A stretch of DNA of 50,329 nucleotides from Bacteroidota bacterium (GTDB taxonomy: Bacteria > Bacteroidota > Ignavibacteria > Kryptoniales > JAKASW01), in assembly GCA_021794075.1 (NCBI GenBank), contig JAJYRM010000017.1, positions 1 to 50,329 of the forward strand, written 5' to 3'. Below are positions 8,731 through 18,773 of this stretch, piece by piece. The notes under the pieces were generated by a model, which saw only the letters and a program-made list of their open reading frames with translations, searched no databases and was not told the origin of the DNA. The position numbers and the translations under genes were made by a program. Within the stretch, counting starts at the first letter, position 1. The number at the start of each line of letters is the position of its first letter.

Positions 8731-10014
8731 ATGGACACGGTCACCTACAAAGAACCGGCCCCGATTCTTGATAAGGAAAATCCCTTTGAATCTATGATGG
8801 AACGGTTCGATGTCGCGGCAGAACTGCTCGAACTAGAAAGAGGCGTGTACGAATATCTTAAGACTCCCGTTAAGCAGGTAACGGTTTCCATCCCGATCCA
8901 GATGGACAACGGTGAGATCGAGGTATTCGAGGGATATCGGATTATCCATAACGATGCTCTCGGGCCATCAAAAGGCGGCATCCGTTACGCCCCGGATCTG
9001 ACGGTTGATGAAATAAAAGCTCTTGCTGCGTGGATGACCTGGAAATGCGCGATCGCTAACATCCCGTTTGGCGGCGCGAAAGGTGGCGTGAAGTGTGACC
9101 CGACTCGACTCACGCCGGTAGAACTCGAGAAAATTACCAGACGGTTCACCGCGAACATGCTAGATGTGTTTGGTCCCGATAAGGATATACCGGCTCCGGA
9201 CATGAACACAAATGAGCAGGTCATGGCCTGGATCATGGACACGTACAGCATGCATGTCCGCAGGACTGAGAATGCCGTCGTAACGGGAAAACCATTGATC
9301 ATAGGCGGGTCGCTCGGCAGGCGTGAAGCTACAGGCAGGGGAGTCATGGTCGCTACTCTTGCCGCAATGGCCAAGAAAGGACTTAACCCGAAACAATCCA
9401 CTTGCGCCGTTCAGGGATTCGGTAACGTCGGATCAGTCTCCGCGAAGCTGCTCGGCGAGCAGGGAATCAAGGTCGTCGCTGTCAGCGACATTAGCGGCGG
9501 CTATTACAATAAAGGCGGGATCGATGTGGCAAAGGCGATGGAGTGGGTTCAGAAGCACAGAACGCTTGAAGGAAGTGGAATCGGTGAGTCGATTACAAAT
9601 GAGGACGTTCTTGAGCTTAACGTAGATGTGCTCGTGCCAGCCGCAAAGGAAGACCAGATCACCGCCAAGAACGCTGGAAAGATAAAGGCAAAAGTCATCG
9701 TGGAAGGAGCCAACGGTCCCACAACGGCAAAGGCGGATCCGATTTTGGATAGCAACGGCGTGCTCGTTGTCCCGGACATACTGGCGAATTCCGGAGGTGT
9801 CACCGTGAGTTACTTCGAATGGGTCCAGGATCGGCAGGGATACTTCTGGACGCTCGATCGGGTAAACAGAAGGCTGGAACGCATGATGCACGACGCGTTC
9901 AATAACGTATTCCATACCGCGGAGAAGTACAACGTATCTATGCGGCTTGGCGCATACGTCCTTGCGATAGATAAAGTCGCGAAGACCCTTAAGGTACGCG
10001 GGATTTATGCCTGA
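8731..10014 (+). CDS. gdhA: glutamate dehydrogenase (NAD(P)-dependent, hexameric small type)
   Basis: The 427-residue enzyme interconverts glutamate with 2-oxoglutarate and ammonia. Substrate and catalytic blocks are GPSKGGIRYAP, IANIPFGGAKGGVKCDP (catalytic Lys) and DIPAPDMNTNEQVMAW. The nucleotide-binding domain starts at CAVQGFGNVGSVSAK, and EGANGPTT and NSGGVTVSYFEWVQ are typical of the C-terminus. The length fits the roughly 420-residue GluDH group. ATG 8731 has CAGGAGAAAT upstream, 14 bases after htpX. The coenzyme cannot be told with confidence from sequence alone. The stop overlaps the next ATG (TGATG). Confidence 0.96.
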   Translation: MDTVTYKEPAPILDKENPFESMMERFDVAAELLELERGVYEYLKTPVKQVTVSIPIQMDNGEIEVFEGYRIIHNDALGPSKGGIRYAPDLTVDEIKALAAWMTWKCAIANIPFGGAKGGVKCDPTRLTPVELEKITRRFTANMLDVFGPDKDIPAPDMNTNEQVMAWIMDTYSMHVRRTENAVVTGKPLIIGGSLGRREATGRGVMVATLAAMAKKGLNPKQSTCAVQGFGNVGSVSAKLLGEQGIKVVAVSDISGGYYNKGGIDVAKAMEWVQKHRTLEGSGIGESITNEDVLELNVDVLVPAAKEDQITAKNAGKIKAKVIVEGANGPTTAKADPILDSNGVLVVPDILANSGGVTVSYFEWVQDRQGYFWTLDRVNRRLERMMHDAFNNVFHTAEKYNVSMRLGAYVLAIDKVAKTLKVRGIYA

Positions 10015-10625
10015 TGTGGTATCAGCAATTGCTCGGCACATTGGCGCTGCTTCTTGTCTTTGTGTCGGGCAATGGTTCTACTGACAGGAGGCCGACAAAC
10101 TTCGAAGTTCTAAACCATCAATTAGATTCGCTGTCGACCGCGATAACATCAATCCTCAAGACGGAACATGATACCTCTGTATCTCTTGAGACCGGTTCGA
10201 GGAGTGTTGATGGTTTAGTTCGGCAGAAGCTTCTCGAAAAACTCTTGAATGATAAGTTCACTGTTTTGGAAGATTCAGCTGCGGCGACGAGGGTACGTGT
10301 GGTTGTGCCACTCATGGTTGTGACCTACTCTGCGCCAGTGAAGTCTCGCATCTTCGGATCTCCGGACGTGATTCGCCGCGTGAATTCACAATACGACGTC
10401 GAGATTTCTGACAGCGGGAGGGTTTCCTTCGCGAAGTCTTTGACGTTATCGTTTGAAGACACCGTTTCTGAAAGCGAGATTCCGGGTCTTGAAGCCGGCT
10501 CGTTCGGCTTCCTCCACGGTAGGATTGAATCGACGGCTTTCCTGGACACGGTGTTGCAGCCGGTTTTATTTGTGGCGTCGGCCGCAGTTATTGTTTATCT
10601 TTTTTTTACATTAAGAGGGACTTGA
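10014..10625 (+). CDS. small membrane/secreted protein of unknown function
   Basis: The 203-residue protein starts on the last base of the gdhA stop (TGATG). It has an N-terminal hydrophobic signal (WYQQLLGTLALLLVFVSGNGS), a soluble alpha/beta segment (about 30-165) and a C-terminal membrane helix (about 183-200, PVLFVASAAVIVYLFFTL). The soluble part contains two LEKLLND..VLEDS and VRVVVPLMVVTYS elements that could form a sheet-helix module, but I do not recognise a family. It abuts the bamD-like gene with no gap, so an envelope role is plausible. Weak similarity in layout to small periplasmic LPS- or pilus-assembly proteins is not enough to name it. Confidence 0.75.
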   Translation: MWYQQLLGTLALLLVFVSGNGSTDRRPTNFEVLNHQLDSLSTAITSILKTEHDTSVSLETGSRSVDGLVRQKLLEKLLNDKFTVLEDSAAATRVRVVVPLMVVTYSAPVKSRIFGSPDVIRRVNSQYDVEISDSGRVSFAKSLTLSFEDTVSESEIPGLEAGSFGFLHGRIESTAFLDTVLQPVLFVASAAVIVYLFFTLRGT

Positions 10626-11408
10626 ATGAAATTTAAATGGCTTATGCCTTCGCTTGGAGTCTTGATGCTGGCGATTATCCTGGCATCATGTACTTCGACG
10701 CAGCAGGTGATTGTGCAAGGCGCTGGCGCGACGTTCTACGAAGGACTCGACCTTTTGAACAGTAAGAAGTTCGAGAAGGCGAGGGAAGAGTTCAATATTG
10801 TTGTCAAGCAATACCCGGCAAGCGCTTATGCGGACAGCGCTCAATTCTATCTTGCCGAGACATACTACAAAACGGACGAATATTTGACTGCCGCGTTCGA
10901 ATTCAGCAACGTCACTCGTAATTATCCGTCGTCCAGACTTGTTCCCGAGGCCCGTTTTCGAATCGCTGAATGCTATGCCGCACTGTCACCGCGCCCTCAA
11001 TTGGACCAGGACAACACCAAGAAGGCTATTGAAGCTTTTCAGAGCTTCATAGATTATTATCCGGACAGCCCGCTCGTTACCAAGGCCGAACAGGAGATTA
11101 CAACTTTGAGGAATAAGCTGGCTCTCAAAAATCTGGAGATAGCGCAGCTTTATATGATCATGGGCTATTACAGGGCTGCCGTGGTTTACTACGATGTGAT
11201 TCTGGATAAATATCATGACTCCGAAATTGCTGACAAAGCGGCCATCGGTAAGGTTAAAGCCCTTATAAAACGTCACCGCGACAGCGAAGCGCGCGTTGCG
11301 TTACGGCACTTCTATGATTCCTTCCCTAATTCGCCGCTGGTTAGTGAGGCTAATAGTCTCGCGCACAAATTGGGATTCACTGCGGACAAAGCGGGTAGTC
11401 TGAATTGA
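10626..11408 (+). CDS. bamD: BamD-like outer-membrane assembly lipoprotein
   Basis: The 260-residue protein has a lipoprotein signal ending ILASC (lipidated Cys about residue 22) and then TPR-type repeats characteristic of BamD/YfiO: FYEGLDLLNSKKFEKAREEFN, QYPASAYADSAQFYLAETYYKTDEYLTAAFEF, YPSSRLVPEARFRIAECYA, AIEAFQSFIDYYPDSPL and YRAAVVYYDVILDKYHDSEIADKA. BamD is part of the BAM complex inserting beta-barrel proteins into the outer membrane, which implies a diderm envelope. The ATG directly follows the previous stop. YbgF-like lipoproteins have similar repeats, but five TPR units and the overall length favour BamD. Confidence 0.9.
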   Translation: MKFKWLMPSLGVLMLAIILASCTSTQQVIVQGAGATFYEGLDLLNSKKFEKAREEFNIVVKQYPASAYADSAQFYLAETYYKTDEYLTAAFEFSNVTRNYPSSRLVPEARFRIAECYAALSPRPQLDQDNTKKAIEAFQSFIDYYPDSPLVTKAEQEITTLRNKLALKNLEIAQLYMIMGYYRAAVVYYDVILDKYHDSEIADKAAIGKVKALIKRHRDSEARVALRHFYDSFPNSPLVSEANSLAHKLGFTADKAGSLN

Positions 11409-11453
11409 GGCACGGTCGATTGGACCCGGACATCCGAAATTTGAGGTGAGCTT

Positions 11454-11984
11454 TTGAAAACTGGCGACGATATCTCTGAATCAAAACCTGTGAAAGCGTC
11501 GCAGGTTGAAATGGTCGAACTTGTCCTCCCGAACGATACGAACCAACTCGGAAATTTGCTCGGCGGAAGACTTATGCACTGGATTGACATTGCGGCGGCG
11601 ATGTCAGCGACCAGGCATTCAAATCATGTTTGTGTTACGGCAGCGGTGGATGAAATAAGTTTTCTCCAACCGATCAGGCTTGGTGAGTTAGTTACGCTCA
11701 AAGCTAGCGTGAATAGGGTCTTCAATACTTCAATGGAAGTGGGTGTAAAAGTGTTTTCCGAGAACTCACTTACCGGTGAACGCAGTCATTCCAATTCGGC
11801 TTTTCTGACGTTCGTCAGCATTGACAGCGAACGGAAGCCGGTGAAATCTGTCCAAGTGGTCCCGGAAACTCCCGATCAGATCCGTCGTTTCGAGCAGGCC
11901 CTATTCAGAAGGGAGCAGCGCCTCAAGCACAGAGAAGAAACCAAAAGGTTATGGTCGGAAAAGGGGATCAATAAAGAGGGGTGA
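11454..11984 (+). CDS. acyl-CoA thioesterase (hotdog fold)
   Basis: The 176-residue protein is a single hotdog domain. The active-site block PNDTNQLGNLLGGRLMHWIDIAAA matches ACOT/YciA-type acyl-CoA hydrolases (conserved Asn/Asp, then the long hotdog helix), followed by VCVTAAVDEISFLQPIRLGELVTLKA and FLTFVSID. It is expected to hydrolyse acyl-CoA in the cytoplasm; chain-length preference is not readable. The start is TTG 11454 just after a GAGGTGAG ribosome site; no ATG lies upstream of the conserved region. The charged C-terminal helix (RREQRLKHREETKRLW) extends past the domain. The stop overlaps the GTG of the next gene. Confidence 0.9.
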   Translation: MKTGDDISESKPVKASQVEMVELVLPNDTNQLGNLLGGRLMHWIDIAAAMSATRHSNHVCVTAAVDEISFLQPIRLGELVTLKASVNRVFNTSMEVGVKVFSENSLTGERSHSNSAFLTFVSIDSERKPVKSVQVVPETPDQIRRFEQALFRREQRLKHREETKRLWSEKGINKEG

Positions 11985-14152
11985 CCCTTAATGCGATGAA
12001 AGACATTGCCGGCAGAATTCACATCAGATTAGTAAGGAAATTGTTGATCCCGCTCCTGATCTTGTTTGCCTTAACAAAGTCGAGCCGGGAACAAGTTTAC
12101 TCGCCTGTGTTCAAGTCTTTGGATGTGCGGCCCACTGTTGCCCCGCTGGGCGAGATGGTCGAGGGGAATTTCTTTGGAAAAGAATGTATCGCGGCGCTCT
12201 CTAAACAGGAGAAGGCGATTTACTTTTATGTGCCTGATTCGCTTGAGAACCTGAACCTCGCGAACGTTGTCATTCTGCCGGACACGCCGATTTCCATATC
12301 GAAAGGGAGGGCGATTATAGTTGACAGCAGTGGCCGAAAGGAAGCTTTCGCACAGCTTGCCGTGTTAATGAAACCAAATTATGTCGCGCTGATTTCCTTC
12401 GATAGCTCTGGCCAGCCGGATATCTCCGCGAAGTCTACTGTAGATCAGTACTGTACGGACGTGCGTGCTTCCGACATGGAAACATCCGGAAAACTCGACC
12501 TAATCGGTTATGGAAAGTTTTCACTCGGCGTATCGATAGAAAAAAATCTAGGCAATGGCAGCTTCAAATCTATACAGTCGATGCCGGGACCTCTCGGTAA
12601 TGTGCCGTTCAGCGATATCAAATTCACGGACTTCAATGGCGACCTTGTCCCGGATATGGCGGCTCTCGATTGGGTAAACAGAAAACTTCTCATCTTTTAT
12701 GGACGCGGCGACGGTACCTTCACTCAGCCTGTTTCATTCCAACTCAAAGCTGAGCCGTCTGTGCTTTCCGTTGCTGATCTTAACGGGAATGGCTATCCCG
12801 ATATTGTCGTGGGATACACACGTCTTCATCAAATTGATATTTTTGAAGGTGACGGGTTCGGGCGATTCTTTCTTCGACAATCAATAAAAACGCCTGCCCC
12901 CGTTTCAAAATTTGCTATAGCGGATTTCACCGGCGACGGCACGATGGATATTGCCGCGTTGAGCAGATCCGCCGGAGAGATCATGCTTTACACATACGAT
13001 CCGCTTTCCAGGCGTTTCAGGTATTCCGGCGTCATTGGTGCAGGAGAATCGTATGATAACATCTTGCCGTTCTATTTTAGGAACAGAATAAAGGCCGATC
13101 TTGTCGCGTCAAGCGCCGCCGATGAATCGCTCAAACTGTTTAAGAGTGCATTGCCAATAGGTGATGTCATGGACGAGCTCGCCCCAGTCGGAGCCAATGC
13201 GACTTTCGTGTCGGTCTGCGGTAAAGACAGTTCAAACTATTTGATTACGGCGACGAGCTCCGGCAGGATGTCGGCGAAATATTCGTCCGGGCCTTATCCA
13301 TTTGACGCTGTTTCATCAGTCGATTGGGAATCGGGAGGCTCTATACGAAGTGCGAGGACGCTTTCAGATAGCCTACCATACGTGCTCGTGTCGTACACCG
13401 GCGCCGATATGTTAAGTCTCTACGAGGTGGGGCGAAGAGGAAAAGGTGTTGTGGAGATGAGGGTTGAAACCGCGTTCCCGCCATTCGCCATGGCTGGTGA
13501 AGCGGAGGCCGATTCAGCTTCGATCGCGGCCGCGTACCGGTTTGTGCCGGACAGCTCGGTTGCTGTTTCCTATTTCACGGCCATTAAAGGAAAACTGGAA
13601 TTTCTCGAACACGACTATTCAGTGAATGACACCGGAAGTTATATTGCCTCTGCGTTGACGATCTCTCCCGCGCTTTCTTTCCTTCGTATTTGGCAACTAT
13701 CGGGGAACACCGTCCAACTTGCCTGCACCTCATTGAAGTCTAACGGAACGACAGAGATGAGTCTTCAAGCGCGAAGCGCAAGGTTTCTTGACAAGGCCGG
13801 AGACGGATTTCCGTTGTTGGCTGTCCAGGGGAAAGACTCGCTTACCATTTATTCTCTTCTCTCGGGACCGATCAGCGGGTTTTCGTTGAATGAATTGGCA
13901 GCAACACCATTTGATTCGGCAGACTTTGAGAGCGTGAAAGTTACCCCACAAACCGATTCCACGTATTACATGACTTTTCTGAGCCGCGCAAGCCGGTCTG
14001 TCTTCCTTTATCTGATTTCCAACGGAAGAATGCGGTTTATGAAAGCGTGGAGGGTAAACGAAGATCCGGCGGATGTAACGTTATCTCGGGATATGAAAAA
14101 GATTTACTTCCTCAACCGCGCGCAAGCGTATGTCTCGGCTCATTCTTTTTAG
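11981..14152 (+). CDS. secreted FG-GAP/VCBS-repeat protein
   Basis: The 723-residue protein starts at GTG 11981, overlapping the thioesterase stop (GTGA) with AAAGAGGGG just upstream; ATG 11996 is an alternative. A hydrophobic export signal lies around residues 18-35 (KLLIPLLILFALTKSS). FG-GAP/VCBS beta-propeller repeats with calcium-binding D-x-D/N-x-D loops are seen at about 200-330: DFNGDLVPDMAALDW, DLNGNGYPDIVVGYT and DFTGDGTMDIAALSR. The rest is beta-rich without a recognised domain. Such proteins are usually extracellular binding or adhesion modules. Its 3' end overlaps the metalloprotease gene by 23 bases, so the two secreted proteins are probably made together. Confidence 0.88.
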   Translation: MTLNAMKDIAGRIHIRLVRKLLIPLLILFALTKSSREQVYSPVFKSLDVRPTVAPLGEMVEGNFFGKECIAALSKQEKAIYFYVPDSLENLNLANVVILPDTPISISKGRAIIVDSSGRKEAFAQLAVLMKPNYVALISFDSSGQPDISAKSTVDQYCTDVRASDMETSGKLDLIGYGKFSLGVSIEKNLGNGSFKSIQSMPGPLGNVPFSDIKFTDFNGDLVPDMAALDWVNRKLLIFYGRGDGTFTQPVSFQLKAEPSVLSVADLNGNGYPDIVVGYTRLHQIDIFEGDGFGRFFLRQSIKTPAPVSKFAIADFTGDGTMDIAALSRSAGEIMLYTYDPLSRRFRYSGVIGAGESYDNILPFYFRNRIKADLVASSAADESLKLFKSALPIGDVMDELAPVGANATFVSVCGKDSSNYLITATSSGRMSAKYSSGPYPFDAVSSVDWESGGSIRSARTLSDSLPYVLVSYTGADMLSLYEVGRRGKGVVEMRVETAFPPFAMAGEAEADSASIAAAYRFVPDSSVAVSYFTAIKGKLEFLEHDYSVNDTGSYIASALTISPALSFLRIWQLSGNTVQLACTSLKSNGTTEMSLQARSARFLDKAGDGFPLLAVQGKDSLTIYSLLSGPISGFSLNELAATPFDSADFESVKVTPQTDSTYYMTFLSRASRSVFLYLISNGRMRFMKAWRVNEDPADVTLSRDMKKIYFLNRAQAYVSAHSF

Positions 14153-15803
14153 GATCGCGGCCCTGATATTTCTCCTTGTGCCGGGAGCTGTCGTTAAGGG
14201 AATGTCGGATCGGGCTGCCGAGATGAATAGAGTGTTCGAAACGTACAACAAGAATCACTATAATATGTGCGGCTTCCATATTATCGCACACTACCTAGGC
14301 CTTCCGGAATCTAATCCCACCGTAAAAGCCATCCTGCAGGCAAGGCCGATTGAAGACACAAGCATCGTTAGCCCGTCGGGGAAATTCAGAATCCATTTTG
14401 ACACTTCGGGGATGAATGAGCCGGTGCTTTACAACTCCAATGGACAGCCCGAAGGGGGGAGCGCGTTCGCGTTCGCTGACAGCGTGGCGAATATCTGCGA
14501 TCATGTCTACTATGTAGAGGTTGATTCGCTGGGCTTCCCGCCTCCAGCTTCGGACAGCGGTGCCGGAGGAGGCGACGAATACGATATCTATATCGAAGAT
14601 CTTCCTCTCGGCGAGTACGGATACACGGACTGGAATTCTGCGCTTCCCATTATTCAACGGGCCAACCCCACCTATGCCACGTGGACTGTGATAAGGAATG
14701 AATTCGAGTCAACCTATACTCAGGGTATTCCGGCGATGGAAGTGACTATCGCGCACGAGTTCAACCATGGGATTCAGGTAGGTAACTATGGCGTATGGCA
14801 GGACGACCTATGGTTTTACGAATTGACGTCCACTTGGATGGAACAGGTCGTCTATCCGAATGTTAAGGATTATTTTCAATACCTTCCTGACTTTTTCGAT
14901 AATGTCAGCAGCAAGCCTTTCAATTTTTACAATCCTTTCGATTTTGCCGGCTACGAGAGATGTGTGTTCGGGATATTTGTGCAGAACGCTTACGGTTTCA
15001 AGGTAATGAAATCTATATGGCAGGACATGTCGCATGAACCCGTAATGCCCGCCATCGAGGATGCTTTCAAGGCGGATGGCGTTTCTCCATCTGCCGCGTT
15101 TCAGCTCTTCTCGGAGTGGAACTACTTCACCGGCTACCGGGCCGCGCTAGCCGAGGAGTTTAATGTGGCTGCTTATCCGAACGCGTCGTCCTATCCGCGG
15201 GCTGGGATCGAAGGGGACGGGGCTCTGACGAACAGCGGTGTGACCTTTTCGGGCCTGGCTTTGCCTTTAACGGAGCATTTCTTTCAGGTAAATGACGGTC
15301 CTGACACCGTCGGGATGGCCGTGTCAAATAACAATTTCCTTGCTGCGGTGAATGGAGACACGGCGCAGTTTCCATTCTCTGTTGGGATTTCGAAAGACGC
15401 GGTAAATTGTGTGAAGCAACTTTCTGGAGGGTATTGTCTCTTTTTTAATGTCCATAGTTTCTCGGACTGGTCGCTGGTCCCTTTCGTTTCCGGTCAGGCT
15501 CTTGTAGCCGCAAATAATCTAGCTTTTCCGCAGCCGTTTAATCCGTCGATGGATGAGCTCAAAATTCCGTATCCTTTTACCGCGACAAGTAGCGCAAGTC
15601 TTTGGATTTACGATATTTCTGGCGGACTGGTTGATAAACTATCGGGTGACGCTTCGATTGTTCACTATTTGAGGGGGAGCTATTTCGTTTGGAACGGGGA
15701 GACTCTAGGAGGGAAAAAAGTGGGCAGCGGTGTTTATATTTATGTGGTAACTGATGGTTCAAAAAGTATTACAGGTAAGATAGCGGTTGTGAGGAATCAA
15801 TGA
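14130..15803 (+). CDS. secreted zinc metalloprotease with FlgD-/T9SS-like C-terminus (MXAN_6640-like)
   Basis: The 557-residue protein begins inside the preceding gene; this start is needed for the signal peptide LILFRIAALIFLLVPGAVVKG. The zinc motif is TIAHEFNHGIQVG (HExxH, near residue 210), followed by FYELTSTWMEQVVYP, whose Glu is the likely third ligand. These blocks fit the MXAN_6640/gluzincin-like secreted peptidases. The last 90 residues (PFNPSMDELKIPYPF, SASLWIYDISGGLVDK, YFVWNGETLGGKKVGSGVYIY) match the FlgD-Ig or Por/T9SS sorting-type domain used for export or surface attachment in the FCB group. Substrate is unknown. Its stop overlaps the ABC ATPase start by ATGA. Confidence 0.88.
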   Translation: MSRLILFRIAALIFLLVPGAVVKGMSDRAAEMNRVFETYNKNHYNMCGFHIIAHYLGLPESNPTVKAILQARPIEDTSIVSPSGKFRIHFDTSGMNEPVLYNSNGQPEGGSAFAFADSVANICDHVYYVEVDSLGFPPPASDSGAGGGDEYDIYIEDLPLGEYGYTDWNSALPIIQRANPTYATWTVIRNEFESTYTQGIPAMEVTIAHEFNHGIQVGNYGVWQDDLWFYELTSTWMEQVVYPNVKDYFQYLPDFFDNVSSKPFNFYNPFDFAGYERCVFGIFVQNAYGFKVMKSIWQDMSHEPVMPAIEDAFKADGVSPSAAFQLFSEWNYFTGYRAALAEEFNVAAYPNASSYPRAGIEGDGALTNSGVTFSGLALPLTEHFFQVNDGPDTVGMAVSNNNFLAAVNGDTAQFPFSVGISKDAVNCVKQLSGGYCLFFNVHSFSDWSLVPFVSGQALVAANNLAFPQPFNPSMDELKIPYPFTATSSASLWIYDISGGLVDKLSGDASIVHYLRGSYFVWNGETLGGKKVGSGVYIYVVTDGSKSITGKIAVVRNQ

Positions 15804-16441
15804 TCTTAAGCGCGGTTGGCCTTAGGAAGGTCTTCAATAGACGTGTCGTTTTCAAAGAGCTTTCATTCGAAGTGAAATCCGGGCAGGTGCTGTCGATTAC
15901 AGGGCCGAATGGGAGCGGCAAATCGACTGTGTCGAAAATAATTTGTGGCGTGCTGACGCCGACATCGGGCGAGGTATTTCTTTCGAACGGAGAAGGTCGA
16001 ATCGATCGCGAGAAGGTCTACAAATACATTGGCATGGTTTCGCCCTACCTTGAGCTTTATGGGGAGTTCACTGCATTAGAAAACCTAAAAATTGAGATAC
16101 GCGCTCGAAAACTCCCAAAATCCGCAGAAGAGAAGGCCCTTGAAATTTTAGAGCGCGTGGGATTGTTTAGTAGAAGGAACGACGAGCTTAAGGGGTTCTC
16201 CTCTGGGATGAAACAAAGGTTGAAATATGCGGCGGCTCTAATCCATGAACCTGATGTCCTCGTGCTCGATGAGCCTACTGCGAACCTTGATGTGGCGGGA
16301 ACCGATATGGTGTTCTCCGTCATCGAACGGTACAGGAAGGACAAGATTGTGGTTCTGGCAACCAATGACCTCGAAGAAGCGGCGCTTGGTGATGTCAAGG
16401 TGTTACTCCAAAGGAAGTTAGGTGAAGGAAATGGAAAGTGA
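15800..16441 (+). CDS. ccmA: ABC transporter ATPase, CcmA-like (probable heme-exporter ATPase)
   Basis: The 213-residue ATPase has Walker [11 protein letters not shown]-loop region [21 protein letters not shown], signature FSSGMKQR, Walker B VLVLDEP and switch-region ATNDLEEA, where His is usual in many ABC ATPases but Asn stands here. The size, ALENL block and single-domain layout fit CcmA, which with CcmB/CcmC drives release of holo-CcmE in cytochrome c maturation. The ccmBCDEF operon lies 2.6 kb on, on the opposite strand; no other ATPase for CcmB is visible, so the assignment is partly contextual. It overlaps the protease gene (ATGA) and runs into the Cu+-ATPase gene. Confidence 0.75.
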   Translation: MILSAVGLRKVFNRRVVFKELSFEVKSGQVLSITGPNGSGKSTVSKIICGVLTPTSGEVFLSNGEGRIDREKVYKYIGMVSPYLELYGEFTALENLKIEIRARKLPKSAEEKALEILERVGLFSRRNDELKGFSSGMKQRLKYAAALIHEPDVLVLDEPTANLDVAGTDMVFSVIERYRKDKIVVLATNDLEEAALGDVKVLLQRKLGEGNGK

Positions 16442-18737
16442 TTCTAGTGGACAAGGAAGAAAGATAAGTGCGAAAATAAAGCTGACGCTTCCCGTTCAAG
16501 GGATGACGTGCGCCAGCTGTGTGCTCAGGGTCGAAAATGCCTTGAAGGAGGTCGACGGTGTTGATTCGGCGGTAGTTAACCTTGCAACCGAATCGGCTAC
16601 CGTAGAAATTGAGCCCGAAAAAGTGAGCGTGGATGTACTCCGATCAGCTGTCGAGGGTGTTGGGTATAAAATTATAGACACGGCTGATGAGGTCGATGCG
16701 CTCAAGGCTGAAGCGGAAGCGCGCGAGAAGGAGTATAGGAAGCTCTGGCGTAAGTTCATCGTTGGCGTAGTCCTGGCCTTTCCGATCTTGATAGGGAGTA
16801 TGCCGGAAATATTTCCGTTCGTTCACGCCATTCCTGGGAGGATGAGAGCTTTTCTTCTCATGATTCTCACAATACCTATTCTGTCTTATGTCGGCGATCG
16901 CTTCTTCAAAGGTTTTTGGTCAGCGCTTAAGCACAAGACCGCTGATATGAACACGTTGGTGGCGGTCGGCACGGCGTCCGCATTCATATACAGCGCTGTT
17001 GCTACCGTCTGGCCGGGCTTTTTCGCATCTGCCGTAGGGTCTCCTCAGACATATTTCGACACCAGCGCGGTGATAATTGTCCTGATACTTCTCGGGAAGA
17101 TCCTCGAAGCGCGGGCGAAATGGAAATCCTCAGAGGCGGTTAGAAAGCTAATGGCCCTTCAGCCTGCAGTGGCTCGAATGCTTATCGATGGAGCCGAAGT
17201 GGAAGTGCCGCTTACGGCCGTCCAGGTCGGAAGCATCCTTCGAGTCAGACCTGGCGAACGAATCCCCGTCGACGGGAAAGTAGTCGACGGCTTTTCGATG
17301 GTCGACGAATCGACTCTTACAGGAGAGAGTATTCCCGTAGAGCGCGCGAAGGGAAGCGCTGTGCTTGGCGGCACTGTCTGTCTTGACGGAATGATCACTA
17401 TTGAAGCGGAGAAAATAGGCAAAGAAAGTTTTGTGACCCGTATCGCGGCACTCGTGGAAGAAGCGCAGACTTCCAAGCCTCCGGTTCAAAGGCTTGCCGA
17501 TAAAGTTGCGTCTGTCTTTGTTCCGGCAGTGATAATTGCGGCTCTGATCAGTGCGGCGTTATGGGCATTGTTAGGCCCTTCGCCCATTCTTGCGCACTCG
17601 CTGATGGCTTTCGTCGCTGTGCTGATAATTGCGTGCCCTTGCGCTCTTGGCCTTGCTACGCCGACTGCCATAATGGTTGGAACGGGGCGCGGCGCCGAAA
17701 TGGGAGTCCTTGTCCGGAGCAGCGAGTCGCTCGAGCAGGCGAGAAAAGTTACCAGCGTCGTATTCGACAAGACCGGGACGGTAACCGCCGGCGAAATGAG
17801 GGTCGTTGATACGGTTCTGGTGGATGACATTTCAGAGGATGAACTACTGAAGCTTGCGGCATACGCCGAAGTCAATTCAGAACATCCGATCGCAAGGGCA
17901 GTCGTCGACGAGGTGAAGCACCGCGGATTGACGGTTTCTCCGAATGTGAGTTCGGATTTTAAGAACTACGCCGGAAAAGGAGTTGAGCTGAACCTTCGGG
18001 ATTCCGCGGGAGGCTCGGTGATAAGAGTCGGGAAACTTGACTTTGTTGAAGAGCTGACTGGTACCAGATCAGTTGGGTCAGTTGCCGCGAAGGTTGACTC
18101 AAGGACGAAGGAGCTCGCAGCGACAGTGCTATACGTCTCGCGCGGCGAGAAGCTCCTTGGCGCCATTCTGGTTAGCGATTATCTTAGGGAAGGCGCGGTA
18201 GAAACCGTCAAACAAGTAAAGAAGCTTGGCTTAAGAGTAATCCTTCTCACCGGCGACGGTGAAGACGCCGCGAAGCGCATTGCGGGCCAGATCGGAGCAG
18301 ATAAATGCTTTTCGAACGTGCTGCCGGATGGGAAATACCGGGTCATCAAGGAATTGCAGGGCTCGGGAGAGGTGGTGGCGTTCGTCGGCGATGGTATAAA
18401 CGATGCGCCGGCGCTTGCGCAGGCTGACCTTGGCATAGCAATGGCAACGGGAACTGACATCGCCGCTGAGGCCGCGGACATCACGCTCGTGAGGAATGAT
18501 CTCAATCTGGTTCCGATGTCGATCAACTTATCCAAACGGACGCTGAAAATAATCAAAGAGAATCTCTTCTGGGCATTCTTCTATAATGTCTTCTTGATAC
18601 CGCTTGCCGCGGGAGCGCTTTACCCGATAACGGGATGGCAGCTCAATCCAATGATCGCCTCAGTCGCGATGGCCCTTAGTTCTGTCAGCGTCGTGAGTAA
18701 TTCGTTGCGGTTGAAAAGAATCAAGATTAAATCGTGA
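16431..18737 (+). CDS. copA: Cu+-transporting P1B-type ATPase
   Basis: This membrane pump exports cytoplasmic Cu+. About 768 residues: one heavy-metal-associated domain (GMTCASC, residues about 20-85), eight membrane helices, the membrane metal site CPCALG, the phosphorylated Asp in DKTGTVT, the HP motif SEHPIA, and [10 protein letters not shown] in the hinge. The last two helices carry FYNVFLIP and [12 protein letters not shown], the YN and MxxSS signatures of the Cu+ (P1B-1) class. ATG 16431 is favoured over GTG 16422 because AGGTGA lies six bases before it. It overlaps the ccmA-like gene by 11 bases and is followed by a copper chaperone. Confidence 0.95.
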   Translation: MESDSSGQGRKISAKIKLTLPVQGMTCASCVLRVENALKEVDGVDSAVVNLATESATVEIEPEKVSVDVLRSAVEGVGYKIIDTADEVDALKAEAEAREKEYRKLWRKFIVGVVLAFPILIGSMPEIFPFVHAIPGRMRAFLLMILTIPILSYVGDRFFKGFWSALKHKTADMNTLVAVGTASAFIYSAVATVWPGFFASAVGSPQTYFDTSAVIIVLILLGKILEARAKWKSSEAVRKLMALQPAVARMLIDGAEVEVPLTAVQVGSILRVRPGERIPVDGKVVDGFSMVDESTLTGESIPVERAKGSAVLGGTVCLDGMITIEAEKIGKESFVTRIAALVEEAQTSKPPVQRLADKVASVFVPAVIIAALISAALWALLGPSPILAHSLMAFVAVLIIACPCALGLATPTAIMVGTGRGAEMGVLVRSSESLEQARKVTSVVFDKTGTVTAGEMRVVDTVLVDDISEDELLKLAAYAEVNSEHPIARAVVDEVKHRGLTVSPNVSSDFKNYAGKGVELNLRDSAGGSVIRVGKLDFVEELTGTRSVGSVAAKVDSRTKELAATVLYVSRGEKLLGAILVSDYLREGAVETVKQVKKLGLRVILLTGDGEDAAKRIAGQIGADKCFSNVLPDGKYRVIKELQGSGEVVAFVGDGINDAPALAQADLGIAMATGTDIAAEAADITLVRNDLNLVPMSINLSKRTLKIIKENLFWAFFYNVFLIPLAAGALYPITGWQLNPMIASVAMALSSVSVVSNSLRLKRIKIKS

Positions 18738-18773
18738 AATTAAACAACTCGAATGTCGAGCAAGGAGAATATC

